Source of the DNA: JAJDTQ01 sp965204235
Lineage (GTDB): Bacteria; Desulfobacterota; Binatia; UBA9968; JAJDTQ01
Assembly: GCA_965204235.1 (NCBI GenBank)
Contig: OZ241979.1
Location: forward strand, 1-64,000
Direction: 5' to 3'
Length of the DNA stretch: 64,000 bases
The notes beneath the pieces are model-generated. The model did no database searches. It was not told where the DNA came from and saw only the letters and a program-made list of their open reading frames with translations. The translations under genes and the position numbers were made by a program. Positions 16,992 to 24,344 of the stretch are shown one piece after another; position 1 is the stretch's first letter, and each line of letters begins with the position of its first letter.

Positions 16992-18285
16992 TGCCTTGAT
17001 CGGCGTCCTGGGGATCACTGCCCTTTTCGTTGCGCTCGTCGCTCGCTTCCCTGTCGGGATGGCGCTGCTCGTGGTTGGATTCGGCGGCATCTGGGCCATC
17101 GACGGGCAACGCGCGGCCATCGCAACCATGTCGTCCGAGACCTACTCCTCGGTCACGGCTTATGGGTTGACGGTGATCCCTCTCTTCGTCCTGATGGGAA
17201 ACATCGCCGGGGCAGCGGGCTATTCCCAGCGTCTTTACGCTGCCGCGCATGCATGGGTCGGACGCTTGCGCGGCGGGCTGGCCGCCTCGACCATCATGGG
17301 CTGTGCCGCCTTTGCCGCGGTGAGCGGCTCGTCGGTCGCCACCGCGGTCACCATCGGCAGGGTCGCGCTCCCCGAGATGAAACGGTTCGGCTATGCCGAC
17401 GGACTTGCGACCGGATCCGTCGCGGCAGGCGGCACGCTCGGCATCCTGATCCCCCCCTCGACGGGTTTTGTGCTGTACGCCATCCTCACGGAGGAGAGCA
17501 TCGGCAAGCTGTTCATCGCCGGAATCCTGCCCGGGCTGCTGCTGGCTCTTCTCTTCGTGTTGATCGTCGTCGCAATCACGGCGTTCAAGCCAGAAGAGGG
17601 ACCGGCAGGGCCGCTCACGAGCTGGTCCGAAAAAGCCTGGACCACCGTCGGTTCGCTTCCACTGGTCGGTGTGATCGTGGTGTCCCTCGGCGGGATATAC
17701 CTGGGTGTATTCACGCCCATCGAAGCGGCGGGCATCGGGGCAACGCTGGTTCTGGCGCTCGCGTTTGCCACGGGCGCATTCGGGGTCGGCAAGCTGCCGG
17801 GTATCCTCGTCGAAACGGCCGCCACGACGGCGATGCTGTATCTCATCATCATCGGCGCGCATGTGTTCGGGCCGTTCCTTGCACTGACGCATATCCCCGA
17901 AACCCTGGCTCTCGGACTGAAGGAGATGGGACTCGGACCGTATTCGACGCTCCTGATGATCCTGGCGGGTTACGTCGTCCTGGGCATGTTCTTCGACGGG
18001 CTCGCGATGCTGGTGGTGACACTGCCGGTCGTGTACCCGATCGTCACCGGACTGGGTTTCGATCCGATATGGTTCGGAGTCGTCGCGGTGGTCGTGATCG
18101 AGATGGCGCTGATCACTCCGCCTGTGGGGATCAATGTTTTCGTCGTCAAAGGCGTAGCCAGCGAAGTGCCGATGAGCACGATCTTCCGCGGCGTGTTGCC
18201 ATTCTGGTTTGCCATGGCGGCGTGCCTCGGCCTGCTCGTGGTGTTCCCGCAGATCGCGCTGCTCCTGCCGTCCCGGATGAAATGA
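16984..18285 (+). CDS. dctM: TRAP transporter large permease DctM
   Basis: A 433-residue protein of about twelve helices with DctM hallmarks: RFPVGMALLVVGFGG, VIPLFVLMGNIAG, AAFAAVSGSSVATAVTIG and GGTLGILIPPSTGFVLYAI. ATG 16984 overlaps the dctQ stop. The last 66 bases are repeated as a truncated relic at 19270-19335, within a 277-bp direct duplication. The protein itself looks complete. Confidence 0.95.
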   Translation: MSDALIGVLGITALFVALVARFPVGMALLVVGFGGIWAIDGQRAAIATMSSETYSSVTAYGLTVIPLFVLMGNIAGAAGYSQRLYAAAHAWVGRLRGGLAASTIMGCAAFAAVSGSSVATAVTIGRVALPEMKRFGYADGLATGSVAAGGTLGILIPPSTGFVLYAILTEESIGKLFIAGILPGLLLALLFVLIVVAITAFKPEEGPAGPLTSWSEKAWTTVGSLPLVGVIVVSLGGIYLGVFTPIEAAGIGATLVLALAFATGAFGVGKLPGILVETAATTAMLYLIIIGAHVFGPFLALTHIPETLALGLKEMGLGPYSTLLMILAGYVVLGMFFDGLAMLVVTLPVVYPIVTGLGFDPIWFGVVAVVVIEMALITPPVGINVFVVKGVASEVPMSTIFRGVLPFWFAMAACLGLLVVFPQIALLLPSRMK

Positions 18286-18496
18286 TTCCGAGAAAGGGGA
18301 AGGCGCCGTAGCGAAGCGGAGTCGAAGGACGCGCTTGCAGGTCGGCCCGCCTCACGCATACCGCGACATGGTCACCGGGGTATATTCGTCCGGGGCCCGG
18401 GTGACCACGAGTCGGGGTTCGATGCCGTAGAGGCGGCGGGCGTTGCCGCCCAGCATCTTTTCCTGGGCCTGCCGGGGCACTTTCCACTTGTCCATG
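18220..18496. repeat. 277-bp direct repeat, copy 1 (dctM tail + amidohydrolase tail)
   Basis: About 98% identical (six differences by eye) to 19270-19546, exactly 1050 bases apart. It contains the genuine dctM 3' end, the convergent gap, and the 3' end of an amidohydrolase gene whose complete copy lies at 19402-20721. The coiled-coil cassette lies between the copies. Too long to be a normal transposition target duplication. Confidence 0.9.
18352..18496 (-). pseudogene. 3' fragment of amidohydrolase (duplicate of the end of 19402-20721)
   Basis: Encodes only the last 48 or so codons of the amidohydrolase, ending in the same stop (18352-18354). The homology stops abruptly after base 18496, where the coiled-coil/lipoprotein cassette sequence begins. 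No start of its own; a relic of duplication. Confidence 0.85.
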
Positions 18497-18632
18497 ACAT
18501 TGTCTTTAGGAAACTCTGAACAATTGCCCCGTTCGTCCTGAGCATAGCGAAGCGAAGTCGAAGGACGCGCTTTTCCATAGGGAGAACGCGCCTCAAGCCG
18601 GAATTGATCAGAGGTTCCTGTACGAAGTTCAT
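18497..18632 (-). pseudogene. 5' remnant of the phase-variable lipoprotein gene
   Basis: The ATG at 18632, with GGGAGGAACCG upstream, starts the same MNFVQEPLINSGLRRV leader as the lipoprotein at 22465-23774. Here a full 112-bp repeat interrupts it, and the lipoprotein homology ends after about five codons past FLKTM at the junction 18496/18497. The signal sequence and body are missing. Reading continues into the antisense relic of the amidohydrolase, so it is not functional as a lipoprotein. Confidence 0.75.
18508..18619 (-). repeat. 112-bp MITE-like element, copy A
   Basis: Full-length element in reverse orientation, bounded by AGGAAACTCTGAACAATT and its inverted partner ending CAGAGGTTCCT. 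The core carries the CCTTCGACTTCGCTTCGCT and CAGGACGAACGGGG motifs. It lies inside the 5' remnant of the lipoprotein gene. Confidence 0.8.
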
Positions 18633-18671
18633 CGGTTCCTCCCCGTCGGTGGGAGCCGTGGCGACGGCCTA

Positions 18672-19010
18672 CTACTGAGGTTGGGGGCTTGGCGCGGCCT
18701 GGGGTTGAGGACCCGGCACGGTCTTCGTGAACCCCTCGAACAGCCCTTCGAGCCGCGCCATCCGTTCCCGCAGGTCGCCGATGTCCTGTTGCACCTTGCC
18801 GATTTCCTGTCGCATTTCCTGTCGCAGGGCACTGATTTCCTGGTGCACTTCCTGTTGCACCTTGCCGATTTCCTGGTGCATTTCCTGCCGCATGTTACCC
18901 ATTTCCTGCCGCATGTCGCCGATTTCCCGTCGCATGGCCCGTTGGCTGGAAAGGATGACTGCGGCCAGAGCGATGGCGGCGCCGATGACGGCCATGAATT
19001 CGGGAGACAT
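18672..19010 (-). CDS. Coiled-coil membrane-anchored protein, cassette copy 1
   Basis: A 112-residue protein with one N-terminal membrane helix (MAVIGAAIALAAVIL). About 65 residues of heptad coiled coil follow (repeats of the type MRQEMGN/HQEIGKVQQE), then ERMARLEGLFEG and a proline/glutamine-rich tail. No catalytic motif; function unknown. A second copy at 23814-24173 is nearly identical but has one additional heptad. The pair marks a duplicated cassette. It could be a structural or signalling partner of the adjacent lipoprotein; that is speculation. Confidence 0.75.
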   Translation of the reverse strand: MSPEFMAVIGAAIALAAVILSSQRAMRREIGDMRQEMGNMRQEMHQEIGKVQQEVHQEISALRQEMRQEIGKVQQDIGDLRERMARLEGLFEGFTKTVPGPQPQAAPSPQPQ

Positions 19011-19084
19011 GGCTACATGTTACTCCGACCCCGCGGCCCTGTCAAGAAACGCGGATCGGAGACAGATCGGAGATCGAGACCCCG

Positions 19085-19180
19085 GGAAAGCGCCTCCTTC
19101 GACTCCGCTTCGCTACGCCCAGGATGAACGGGGGACTCGCTACGCTCAGGACGAACGGGGGCAATTATTCAGAGTTTCCT
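19085..19180 (+). repeat. Partial 112-bp-family repeat, copy B
   Basis: Contains the core and right end (to CAGAGTTTCCT) of the dispersed repeat but lacks the left inverted terminus. Part of the core (CTCAGGACGAACGGGGG) is duplicated. It marks the right end of the cassette, as does 24248-24343 in the second cassette. Confidence 0.7.
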
Positions 19181-19269
19181 TTATAGGGCTTTCTCTTTCC
19201 CTGTTAGTCAGGCCCGCGGCGGATAGACCGCGGGGCCTTGCCCGTACAACGCCCCTGCACGCCTGTCAA

Positions 19270-19546
19270 GCGTGCCTCGGCCTGCTCGTGGTATTCCCGC
19301 AGACCGCGCTGCTCCTGCCGTCCCGGATGAAATGATTCCGAGAAAGGGGAAGGCGCCGTAGCGAAGCGGAGTCGAAGGACGCGCTTGCAGGTCGGCCCGC
19401 CTCACGCATACCGCGACATGGTCACCGGCGTATATTCGTCCGGGGCTTGGGTGACCACGAGTCGGGGTTCGATGCCGTAGAGGCGGCGGGCGTTGCCGCC
19501 CAGCATCTTTTCCTGGGCCTGCCGGGGCACCTTCCACTTGTCCATG
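19270..19546. repeat. 277-bp direct repeat, copy 2, with dctM 3' relic at 19270-19335
   Basis: Matches 18220-18496. The first 66 bases are the last codons and stop of dctM without the rest of that gene. The remainder is the authentic 3' end of the amidohydrolase. Just upstream (19181-19269) lies 89 bp of unique sequence with a GC-rich hairpin at about 19210-19237. Confidence 0.88.
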
Positions 19547-20721
19547 TTGTCCATGGCCTCCCACACGTCCGCGGCGTCCAGGTGGGGCATGTCGGAGGAC
19601 CACAGGCCGATGTCCTCGTACAGGTCCCAGAGCCGGAAGGTGACCTCCTCGTCGCCCTCGAAGGCGATGAAGCAGCTCTTGTAGAAGACCTCCTTGGGGT
19701 CGCCGATGTCCTCGTTGGTGTGCCGGTAGAGCTCCAGGTAGCCTTCGGCCTTTTCCAGCACCAGCGGCAGCCAGCTCGAGTTGGATTCCAGGATGGCCAC
19801 CTTGAGGCGCGGGAACTTCTCCAGCCAGCCGGTCATCAGCACCACGCCGGTCCAGGTCATGGCCTCGGCGATGAAGCCGTAGGCGGCGTCGCCGGCCTGC
19901 CGGGACCCCATGGCCTGCATGATGTTGGCCACGAACTGGCCGGGCGAATAGACGAGGATGTCCTCGTCGCCGAAGAGCCGCTTCCGGTCGGCGCCCATGC
20001 GCTCCGCCAGCCCAGCGGACATGGCTTCGCCCCGGGACGGAAAGGTGTGCATGCCCAGCACCACGCCCAGCTCCTCGAACTCCTTCCACAGCGGGTCGAA
20101 CTCGGGGAAGGTGGGGTAGCGGCCGAGGGCGATGATGGGCCGCACCAGGGCGGACTTGAAGCCTCTCCTGGCGACCCGCCGCAACTCGTCGATGGCCCGG
20201 TCCACCTCCTGCAGGGGCAGGACCGCGGCCGGGTACATCCTCTTCCGGTCGGCGCCGCAGTAGTCGTAAACCCAGTCGTTGTATGCCCGGGCGCACAGGT
20301 GGGCCGCCTCGGCGTTCTCCACCAGCGGGAGATAGACGAACGTGGAGGGGAAGATCATGACCTGGTCGATGCCCGACGCGTCCATGTCCTTGAGCCTCGC
20401 ATGGGGGTCCCGGGCGCTGGCGTTGCGTCCGATCTTCTGGTCCCATTCAGGGGTTCCGGGCTTGGTGTTGCCGATCTCCCGCTTGGTCAGGCCCGGGTGC
20501 CAAGTCTCCGCGGGGTACTTCCATTCGTTGGGGCTCCGGAAGCTGATGCGGGAGTTGCGCACCAGCACGAGGCGGTCGGCGTCCCGGTAGAAGTGGGTCT
20601 TGGCGAGCTGGCGGTGGCGCTCGGGAATGTATTTGTCCCACACATCGGGGGGCTCGTAGATGTGGCTGTCGCAGTCGAACACCGGGAAATCCTTGGTGCG
20701 GCCCTTTGCGCTGTACGCCAT
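19402..20721 (-). CDS. Amidohydrolase family 2 (ACMSD-like) metal-dependent hydrolase
   Basis: A 439-residue TIM-barrel protein. The metal motif DCDSHIYEP is at residues 16-24 (D18, H20). HTFPSRGE lies mid-protein, and WSSDMPH supplies the late aspartate. These match the amidohydrolase_2 family, which includes ACMSD and resorcylate decarboxylases. It may hydrolyse or decarboxylate an aromatic or carboxylic substrate. ATG 20721 is chosen because AGGAGGT lies eight bases upstream; a longer start at 20736 would include that site. Originally convergent with dctM; the intervening sequence is now duplicated. Confidence 0.9.
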   Translation of the reverse strand: MAYSAKGRTKDFPVFDCDSHIYEPPDVWDKYIPERHRQLAKTHFYRDADRLVLVRNSRISFRSPNEWKYPAETWHPGLTKREIGNTKPGTPEWDQKIGRNASARDPHARLKDMDASGIDQVMIFPSTFVYLPLVENAEAAHLCARAYNDWVYDYCGADRKRMYPAAVLPLQEVDRAIDELRRVARRGFKSALVRPIIALGRYPTFPEFDPLWKEFEELGVVLGMHTFPSRGEAMSAGLAERMGADRKRLFGDEDILVYSPGQFVANIMQAMGSRQAGDAAYGFIAEAMTWTGVVLMTGWLEKFPRLKVAILESNSSWLPLVLEKAEGYLELYRHTNEDIGDPKEVFYKSCFIAFEGDEEVTFRLWDLYEDIGLWSSDMPHLDAADVWEAMDNMDKWKVPRQAQEKMLGGNARRLYGIEPRLVVTQAPDEYTPVTMSRYA

Positions 20722-20802
20722 GATGACCTCCTGCAAGGCGGGTTACGGGGTTCCGTGACAAATCCGTCCGGGGTTGTCAAACGATACCCGTGCAGCGTCT
20801 TT

Positions 20803-20914
20803 CGGAACCTATGAACAATTCTGGATCGAGGCGCCTCTCCCTATGGGAAAGCGCGTCCTTCGACTTCGTTGCGCTACGCTCGGGACGAACGGGGGCAATC
20901 GTCCGGGGTTTCCG
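20803..20914 (+). repeat. 112-bp MITE-like element, copy C
   Basis: Full length, CGGAACCTATGAACAATT to GGTTTCCG, in the gap between the amidohydrolase and SDR genes. The 1.33-kb duplication begins inside it, at base 20859. Confidence 0.8.
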
Positions 20915-20918
20915 GAAG

Positions 20919-21767
20919 CTATTTCCGGTCGGGCCAGACCGCCTGGGAAGTCAGGTCCCGCCAGGCCGCGGGCCGGCACGCGGCCTTGGCGGCTTCGTCG
21001 GGCGTCAAGTTCGTGTCCCAGTCAACGCCCACGAAGCGGCAGCCGGTGACGCCCCGGGAGGCGTCGGAGACCAGCCACCGGATGGGTGCGGCCATGACCT
21101 CGGGTTGCACCAGCCTGCTCCGGTCGAAGGGCGCGTTCCCGGGGATGAAGGAAGTGTTGGTGGGGCCGCCGGGCACCAGCACGTTGACGGTGACGCCGGC
21201 GCCTTCCAGGTCGGCGGCCCAGCTCGCGGACGCGGCCTCCAGCGCGGCCTTGGACATGCCGTAGGGGGTGTAGGCGCCGCGGAACATGGTGTCGAGGCTC
21301 GTGGTCACGTTGACGATGCGTCCGGACCCCTGCTCCACCAGATGCGGGGCCACGGCCCGGGCCATGAGGAAGGCCCCTTTCCAGTTCACGTCCATCACCG
21401 CCTGCCAGCGGTCGGGATCCACTTCCCAGAAGCGCACCGGCCGGCTCATGTAATCGGGGCTTACGGTCTGCATGCCGATGCCGGCCGCGTTGACCAGCGC
21501 GTCCACCCGCCCGAACCGGTCCAGCGCGGTGCGGACCACCCGCTCGCAGTCCTCCGCCTCGGTGATGTCCCCGGCGAGGGTGACGAGCGCCCCTTCGTCG
21601 GCCAAGCCCGCGGCGCTCCGCGCCATGGCATGGACCCGCTCCTCCTGCTTGTCCACTACCGCCACCCGGGCGCTGTCTTCCAGCAGGGCCAAGGCCATGA
21701 CCGTGCCCATGCCGCCTGCGCCGCCGGTGATGATCACGACCTTGTGGTTCAACGGTCTTTCCGGCAT
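20919..21767 (-). CDS. Short-chain dehydrogenase/reductase, copy 1
   Basis: A 282-residue classical SDR. The cofactor motif is TGGAGGMG (14-21), NAAG is at 93-96, and the catalytic residues are S157, Y169 and K173 (YGMSK). An acidic D39 after the second strand suggests NAD(H) preference. ATG 21767 (MPERPLNHK) is preferred over an in-frame GTG upstream because the Rossmann strand then starts at residue 9 and GAGGAAGAG precedes it. It is almost identical to copy 2 at 24405-25253 (two substitutions seen). The oxidised substrate is unknown. Confidence 0.93.
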   Translation of the reverse strand: MPERPLNHKVVIITGGAGGMGTVMALALLEDSARVAVVDKQEERVHAMARSAAGLADEGALVTLAGDITEAEDCERVVRTALDRFGRVDALVNAAGIGMQTVSPDYMSRPVRFWEVDPDRWQAVMDVNWKGAFLMARAVAPHLVEQGSGRIVNVTTSLDTMFRGAYTPYGMSKAALEAASASWAADLEGAGVTVNVLVPGGPTNTSFIPGNAPFDRSRLVQPEVMAAPIRWLVSDASRGVTGCRFVGVDWDTNLTPDEAAKAACRPAAWRDLTSQAVWPDRK

Positions 21768-21914
21768 GTTACGGCTCTCTTCCTCGAATCCTCGTGAGAT
21801 CCCACGGCCGCGCGCGAGCAGGGCCGCACCGGACATGGTTTACACGTGATCCCCCGTTGACCCCACGGCTGCGCGCAAACAGGAACGCGGACCTTCGGTA
21901 CAGCGGCGCGGGCG

Positions 21915-22186
21915 TCATCCCGCTTGCTCGTTGGCCTTGTACTGCCGGTGGTTCCGGTCCAGGGCCGCGAGGCATTCCGGGTCGAAGTCCCGTTGCGCCA
22001 CGGGCTCGGGCTCCCAATGACCGTGGGTGTCCTCGCCCCGCAGCAGCGCCGCGGTGGCGTGGTCGAACAGGGTCTGGCGCACGTGCGGCGCGATGAAATG
22101 GATGGAGTAGCCCAGCCGCCGGCGGTCCGATCCGTTGGGGTTGGAGCCGTGGACCACGGTCTCGCTGTGGAACGAGATCTCGCCGG
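21915..22186 (-). pseudogene. C-terminal fragment of phytanoyl-CoA dioxygenase-like gene
   Basis: Encodes about the last 90 residues of the protein at 25402-26211, from GEISFHSET onward, including the second metal histidine. It lacks the first 180 residues with the HQD motif. Homology ends at 22186. The reading frame runs a few codons into unrelated sequence upstream, with no credible start. Confidence 0.88.
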
Positions 22187-22410
22187 GTCCATCCGGGCGC
22201 CGGCCGGGTCCGTCTGGGGCGCCCCTAGGCGCCTCCAAGCTCCCAAGCATAGGCTACCGGCAAACGTCCATCCTGGGCGATTCTAGGCGGTCTCTCTCCG
22301 GCTGGCCAGACGTGGACCTCGCGGTGGGTGTCGATGGGCGTCCGGGCTGGCCAGCGTCCATCCTGCCCCGTGGACGCGTCCGAAGCTGCCGGTAGGGTTG
22401 AGAGAGAAAC

Positions 22411-22450
22411 GCCGCCCCTGTCCATCCTTGGGCGTCAGGGGCGGCTTTTC
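22411..22450. terminator. Rho-independent terminator-like hairpin
   Basis: GCCGCCCCTG and CAGGGGCGGC form a ten-base perfect stem around a 15-base loop, followed by TTTTC on the plus strand. It lies 15 bases beyond the stop of the lipoprotein gene (minus strand), where it would act as that gene's terminator; the U tract is better on the plus side. Confidence 0.65.
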
Positions 22451-22464
22451 GTTGGGGAGGTTGG

Positions 22465-23774
22465 CTAGGGACTGGCAGGGGTTCGCTTTGCGCCGAAGGC
22501 ACCTCTCAAACCTATGCTTTGGATCCTTCTGTTAGCCGGGAGACTCCCGGGTTCAATGACCGCGATTTGATGAGAGTCGATTGTTCCAAGGACTCCATGC
22601 CCTTCCGTGCCGACGAACGCTCCGGAAAGCTCGAAGGTATCGTTCACAGTAGCAAGACTAGCTAGAGCTTGAGCCCGGGTTGCGTAGGGAAGGGTTCTGG
22701 TAGAGGAAAATGTACCGTCTGCATTGAGAGGGAAGTCCGAGTAGCTACGGTCCATGTCAGTAGTCGCAAAGGTTCCTAGTAGAGGAAAGACCATAACGCC
22801 GAAGGCCCCTCCCGTAGGAGTTTGAGAGTTGCCCAACACCCAATAATCGACGGTTGGACTACTGCCGGGAGTAAGGCTTACGGACATTTCCATGTCCCCG
22901 ATAATCTTAGTGGCATACGGTCTTTCGGTGCCTCCCGCATCGGCCAGCGTTCCGGTATCCGCGAATCTAGCCGCTACGTCGTTAGCCGCCGTCAACCCCG
23001 TGTTGGCATAGGCGAATTGCCGGCGAAAGGCGTACCCAAGGAAGTCCCCTGTCCATGTGGCAGAACCTCCCGGCTGAATTTCCGGCTGAACGGTATCCGT
23101 GTGTCGTTCAAACCATGGTTGCATAGATCCGACGGGGCGGGACTGTAAGCCGTAGTATCCGAGAACCTCCGTACTCCGAAGCTCCCGCCACCAGCTATAG
23201 ATCTCGTACTCTCCGGGGGTCTCCCGGAACTCCCGAGCGTTGGTGGCAGTATCGGTTGGGTAGGAGTGTGCCCAACCTCCAGGAGGTTCCTGTATCCAGT
23301 ACGCGGAAGAAACTGGATAGAAAGGCTCTGGTTCGGGTTCCGTTACAGGTTCGGGTTCGGGGATGGGTGCGGTTGCAACGGCGGGGCTGCCACCTGTAAA
23401 TGTGGCCGTGCCATCGGAGGCGACGGTGATCATGCAGGCGTCGCCGCCGGCTGGGCATGTAAGGGTAGTCCTGATACCGTCAGCCTCAAGGATCGTCCGG
23501 ATCTCTCCTGCGGGGATCGTTCCTGTTTCCAGCGTATGATTCTCCGGCAGCCCCTTTACAGGTTCGGGGGGGGGGGGGGGGGGGGGGGGGGGGTCGTAGG
23601 TGTCGGAGTCGGAGTCCTACCGTCCGAAGGCATACCCGCAACAGACGCGCCCTTCGATCCGCCGCCGCACCCTGCCAGCATCAACGCGACGGGCAACACC
23701 GCCGCCAGGAACATTGTCTTTAGGAAAACGCGCCTCAAGCCGGAATTGATCAGAGGTTCCTGTACGAAATTCAT
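22465..23774 (-). CDS. Surface lipoprotein interrupted at a C28 tract (probably phase-variable, currently out of frame)
   Basis: ATG 23774, with GGGGAGGAACCG upstream, opens a leader ending in the lipobox LMLAGC (lipidated C36). A TP-rich stretch follows, then polyproline encoded by 28 consecutive C (23566-23593 on plus). As sequenced the frame stops three codons later. The adjoining frame stays open from the tract to 22465, encoding about 360 residues with an EP-rich spacer and a long beta-rich domain (SGAFVGTEGHGVLGTI near the end, loosely like transferrin-binding-protein-type barrels). With 29 or 26 C the gene would encode one protein of about 435 residues. It follows the coiled-coil gene after 39 bases. 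The 5' end incorporates a shrunken copy of the 112-bp repeat. Confidence 0.75.
23566..23593. repeat. G28 homopolymer (C28 in coding sense)
   Basis: Twenty-eight consecutive G on the plus strand inside the lipoprotein gene. Long mononucleotide tracts slip in replication and switch reading frame. The length in the assembly may itself be uncertain because sequencing handles such runs poorly. Confidence 0.9.
23722..23761 (-). repeat. Internally deleted 112-bp-family repeat, copy D
   Basis: Only 40 bp, joining one terminus to the left arm (GCGCCTCAAGCCGGAATTGA to AGGTTCCT) with the core missing. It encodes residues of the lipoprotein leader. The equivalent position in the first cassette (18508-18619) holds the full 112-bp element. 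Confidence 0.65.
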
Positions 23775-23813
23775 CGGTTCCTCCCCGTCGGTGGGAGCCG
23801 TGGCGACGGCCTA

Positions 23814-24173
23814 CTACTGAGGTTGGGGGCTTGGCGCGGCCTGAGGTTGAGGACCCGGCACGGTCTTCGTGAACCCCTCGAACAGCCCTTCGAGCCGCGC
23901 CATCCGTTCCCGCAGGTCGCCGATGTCCTGTTGCACCTTGCCGATTTCCTGTCGCATTTCCTGTCGCAGGGCGCTGATTTCCTGGTGCACTTCCTGTTGC
24001 ACCTTGCCGATTTCCTGGTGCATTTCCTGCCGCATGTTACCCATTTCCTGCCGCATGTCGCCGATTTCCCGTCGCATGTCGCCGATTTCCCGTCGCATGG
24101 TCCGTTGGCTGGAAAGGATGACTGCGGCCAGAGCGATGGCGGCGCCGATGACGGCCATGAATTCGGGAGACAT
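23814..24173 (-). CDS. Coiled-coil membrane-anchored protein, cassette copy 2
   Basis: A 119-residue protein matching 18672-19010 except for one more heptad (MRREIGD occurs twice, a 21-base expansion). One N-terminal membrane helix, a long heptad coiled coil, ERMARLEGLFEG and a PQ-rich tail. It is followed after 39 bases by the lipoprotein gene, so the pair looks like an operon. Function unknown. Confidence 0.75.
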   Translation of the reverse strand: MSPEFMAVIGAAIALAAVILSSQRTMRREIGDMRREIGDMRQEMGNMRQEMHQEIGKVQQEVHQEISALRQEMRQEIGKVQQDIGDLRERMARLEGLFEGFTKTVPGPQPQAAPSPQPQ

Positions 24174-24247
24174 GGCTACATGTTACTCCGACCCCGCGGC
24201 CCTGTCAAGAAACGCGGATCGGAGACAGATCGGAGATCGAGACCCCG

Positions 24248-24343
24248 GGAAAGCGCCTCCTTCGACTCCGCTTCGCTACGCTCAGGATGAACGGGGGACT
24301 CGCTACGCTCAGGACGAACGGGGGTAATTGTTCAGAGTTTCCT
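24248..24343 (+). repeat. Partial 112-bp-family repeat, copy E
   Basis: The same truncated form as copy B, with duplicated core and right terminus. It ends at the exact junction where the second copy of the 1.33-kb duplication begins (24345). Confidence 0.7.
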
Positions 24344-24344
24344 T

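Larger units (their letters stand above)
20859..22186. repeat. 1.33-kb direct repeat, copy 1 (SDR + PhyH 3' fragment)
   Basis: Nearly identical to 24345-25673 with an offset of 3486-3487 (one indel). It starts inside a 112-bp element and ends abruptly within the phytanoyl-CoA-dioxygenase-like coding sequence (after GATCTCGCCGG). The two copies flank a 2.16-kb insert carrying the lipoprotein and coiled-coil genes. Confidence 0.92.

Noticed and set aside
18780..18960. Array of short direct repeats resembling a small CRISPR
   Set aside because: The period is 21 bases or multiples, in frame with heptads of the coiled-coil protein; no spacers of constant length and no cas genes.
19205..19240. GC-rich hairpin at the right end of cassette 1, considered as an integron attC site
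   Set aside because: No integrase, no R/L box core sites, and the second cassette has no equivalent hairpin.
18220..19546. 277-bp flanking repeats considered as transposon target-site duplications
   Set aside because: Far longer than any known target duplication by a transposase, and the second cassette's duplication has a different length.
23566..23593. G28 tract considered purely an assembly gap filler
   Set aside because: The frame arithmetic places the two halves of one lipoprotein on either side, so it is treated as a real tract whose exact length is uncertain.
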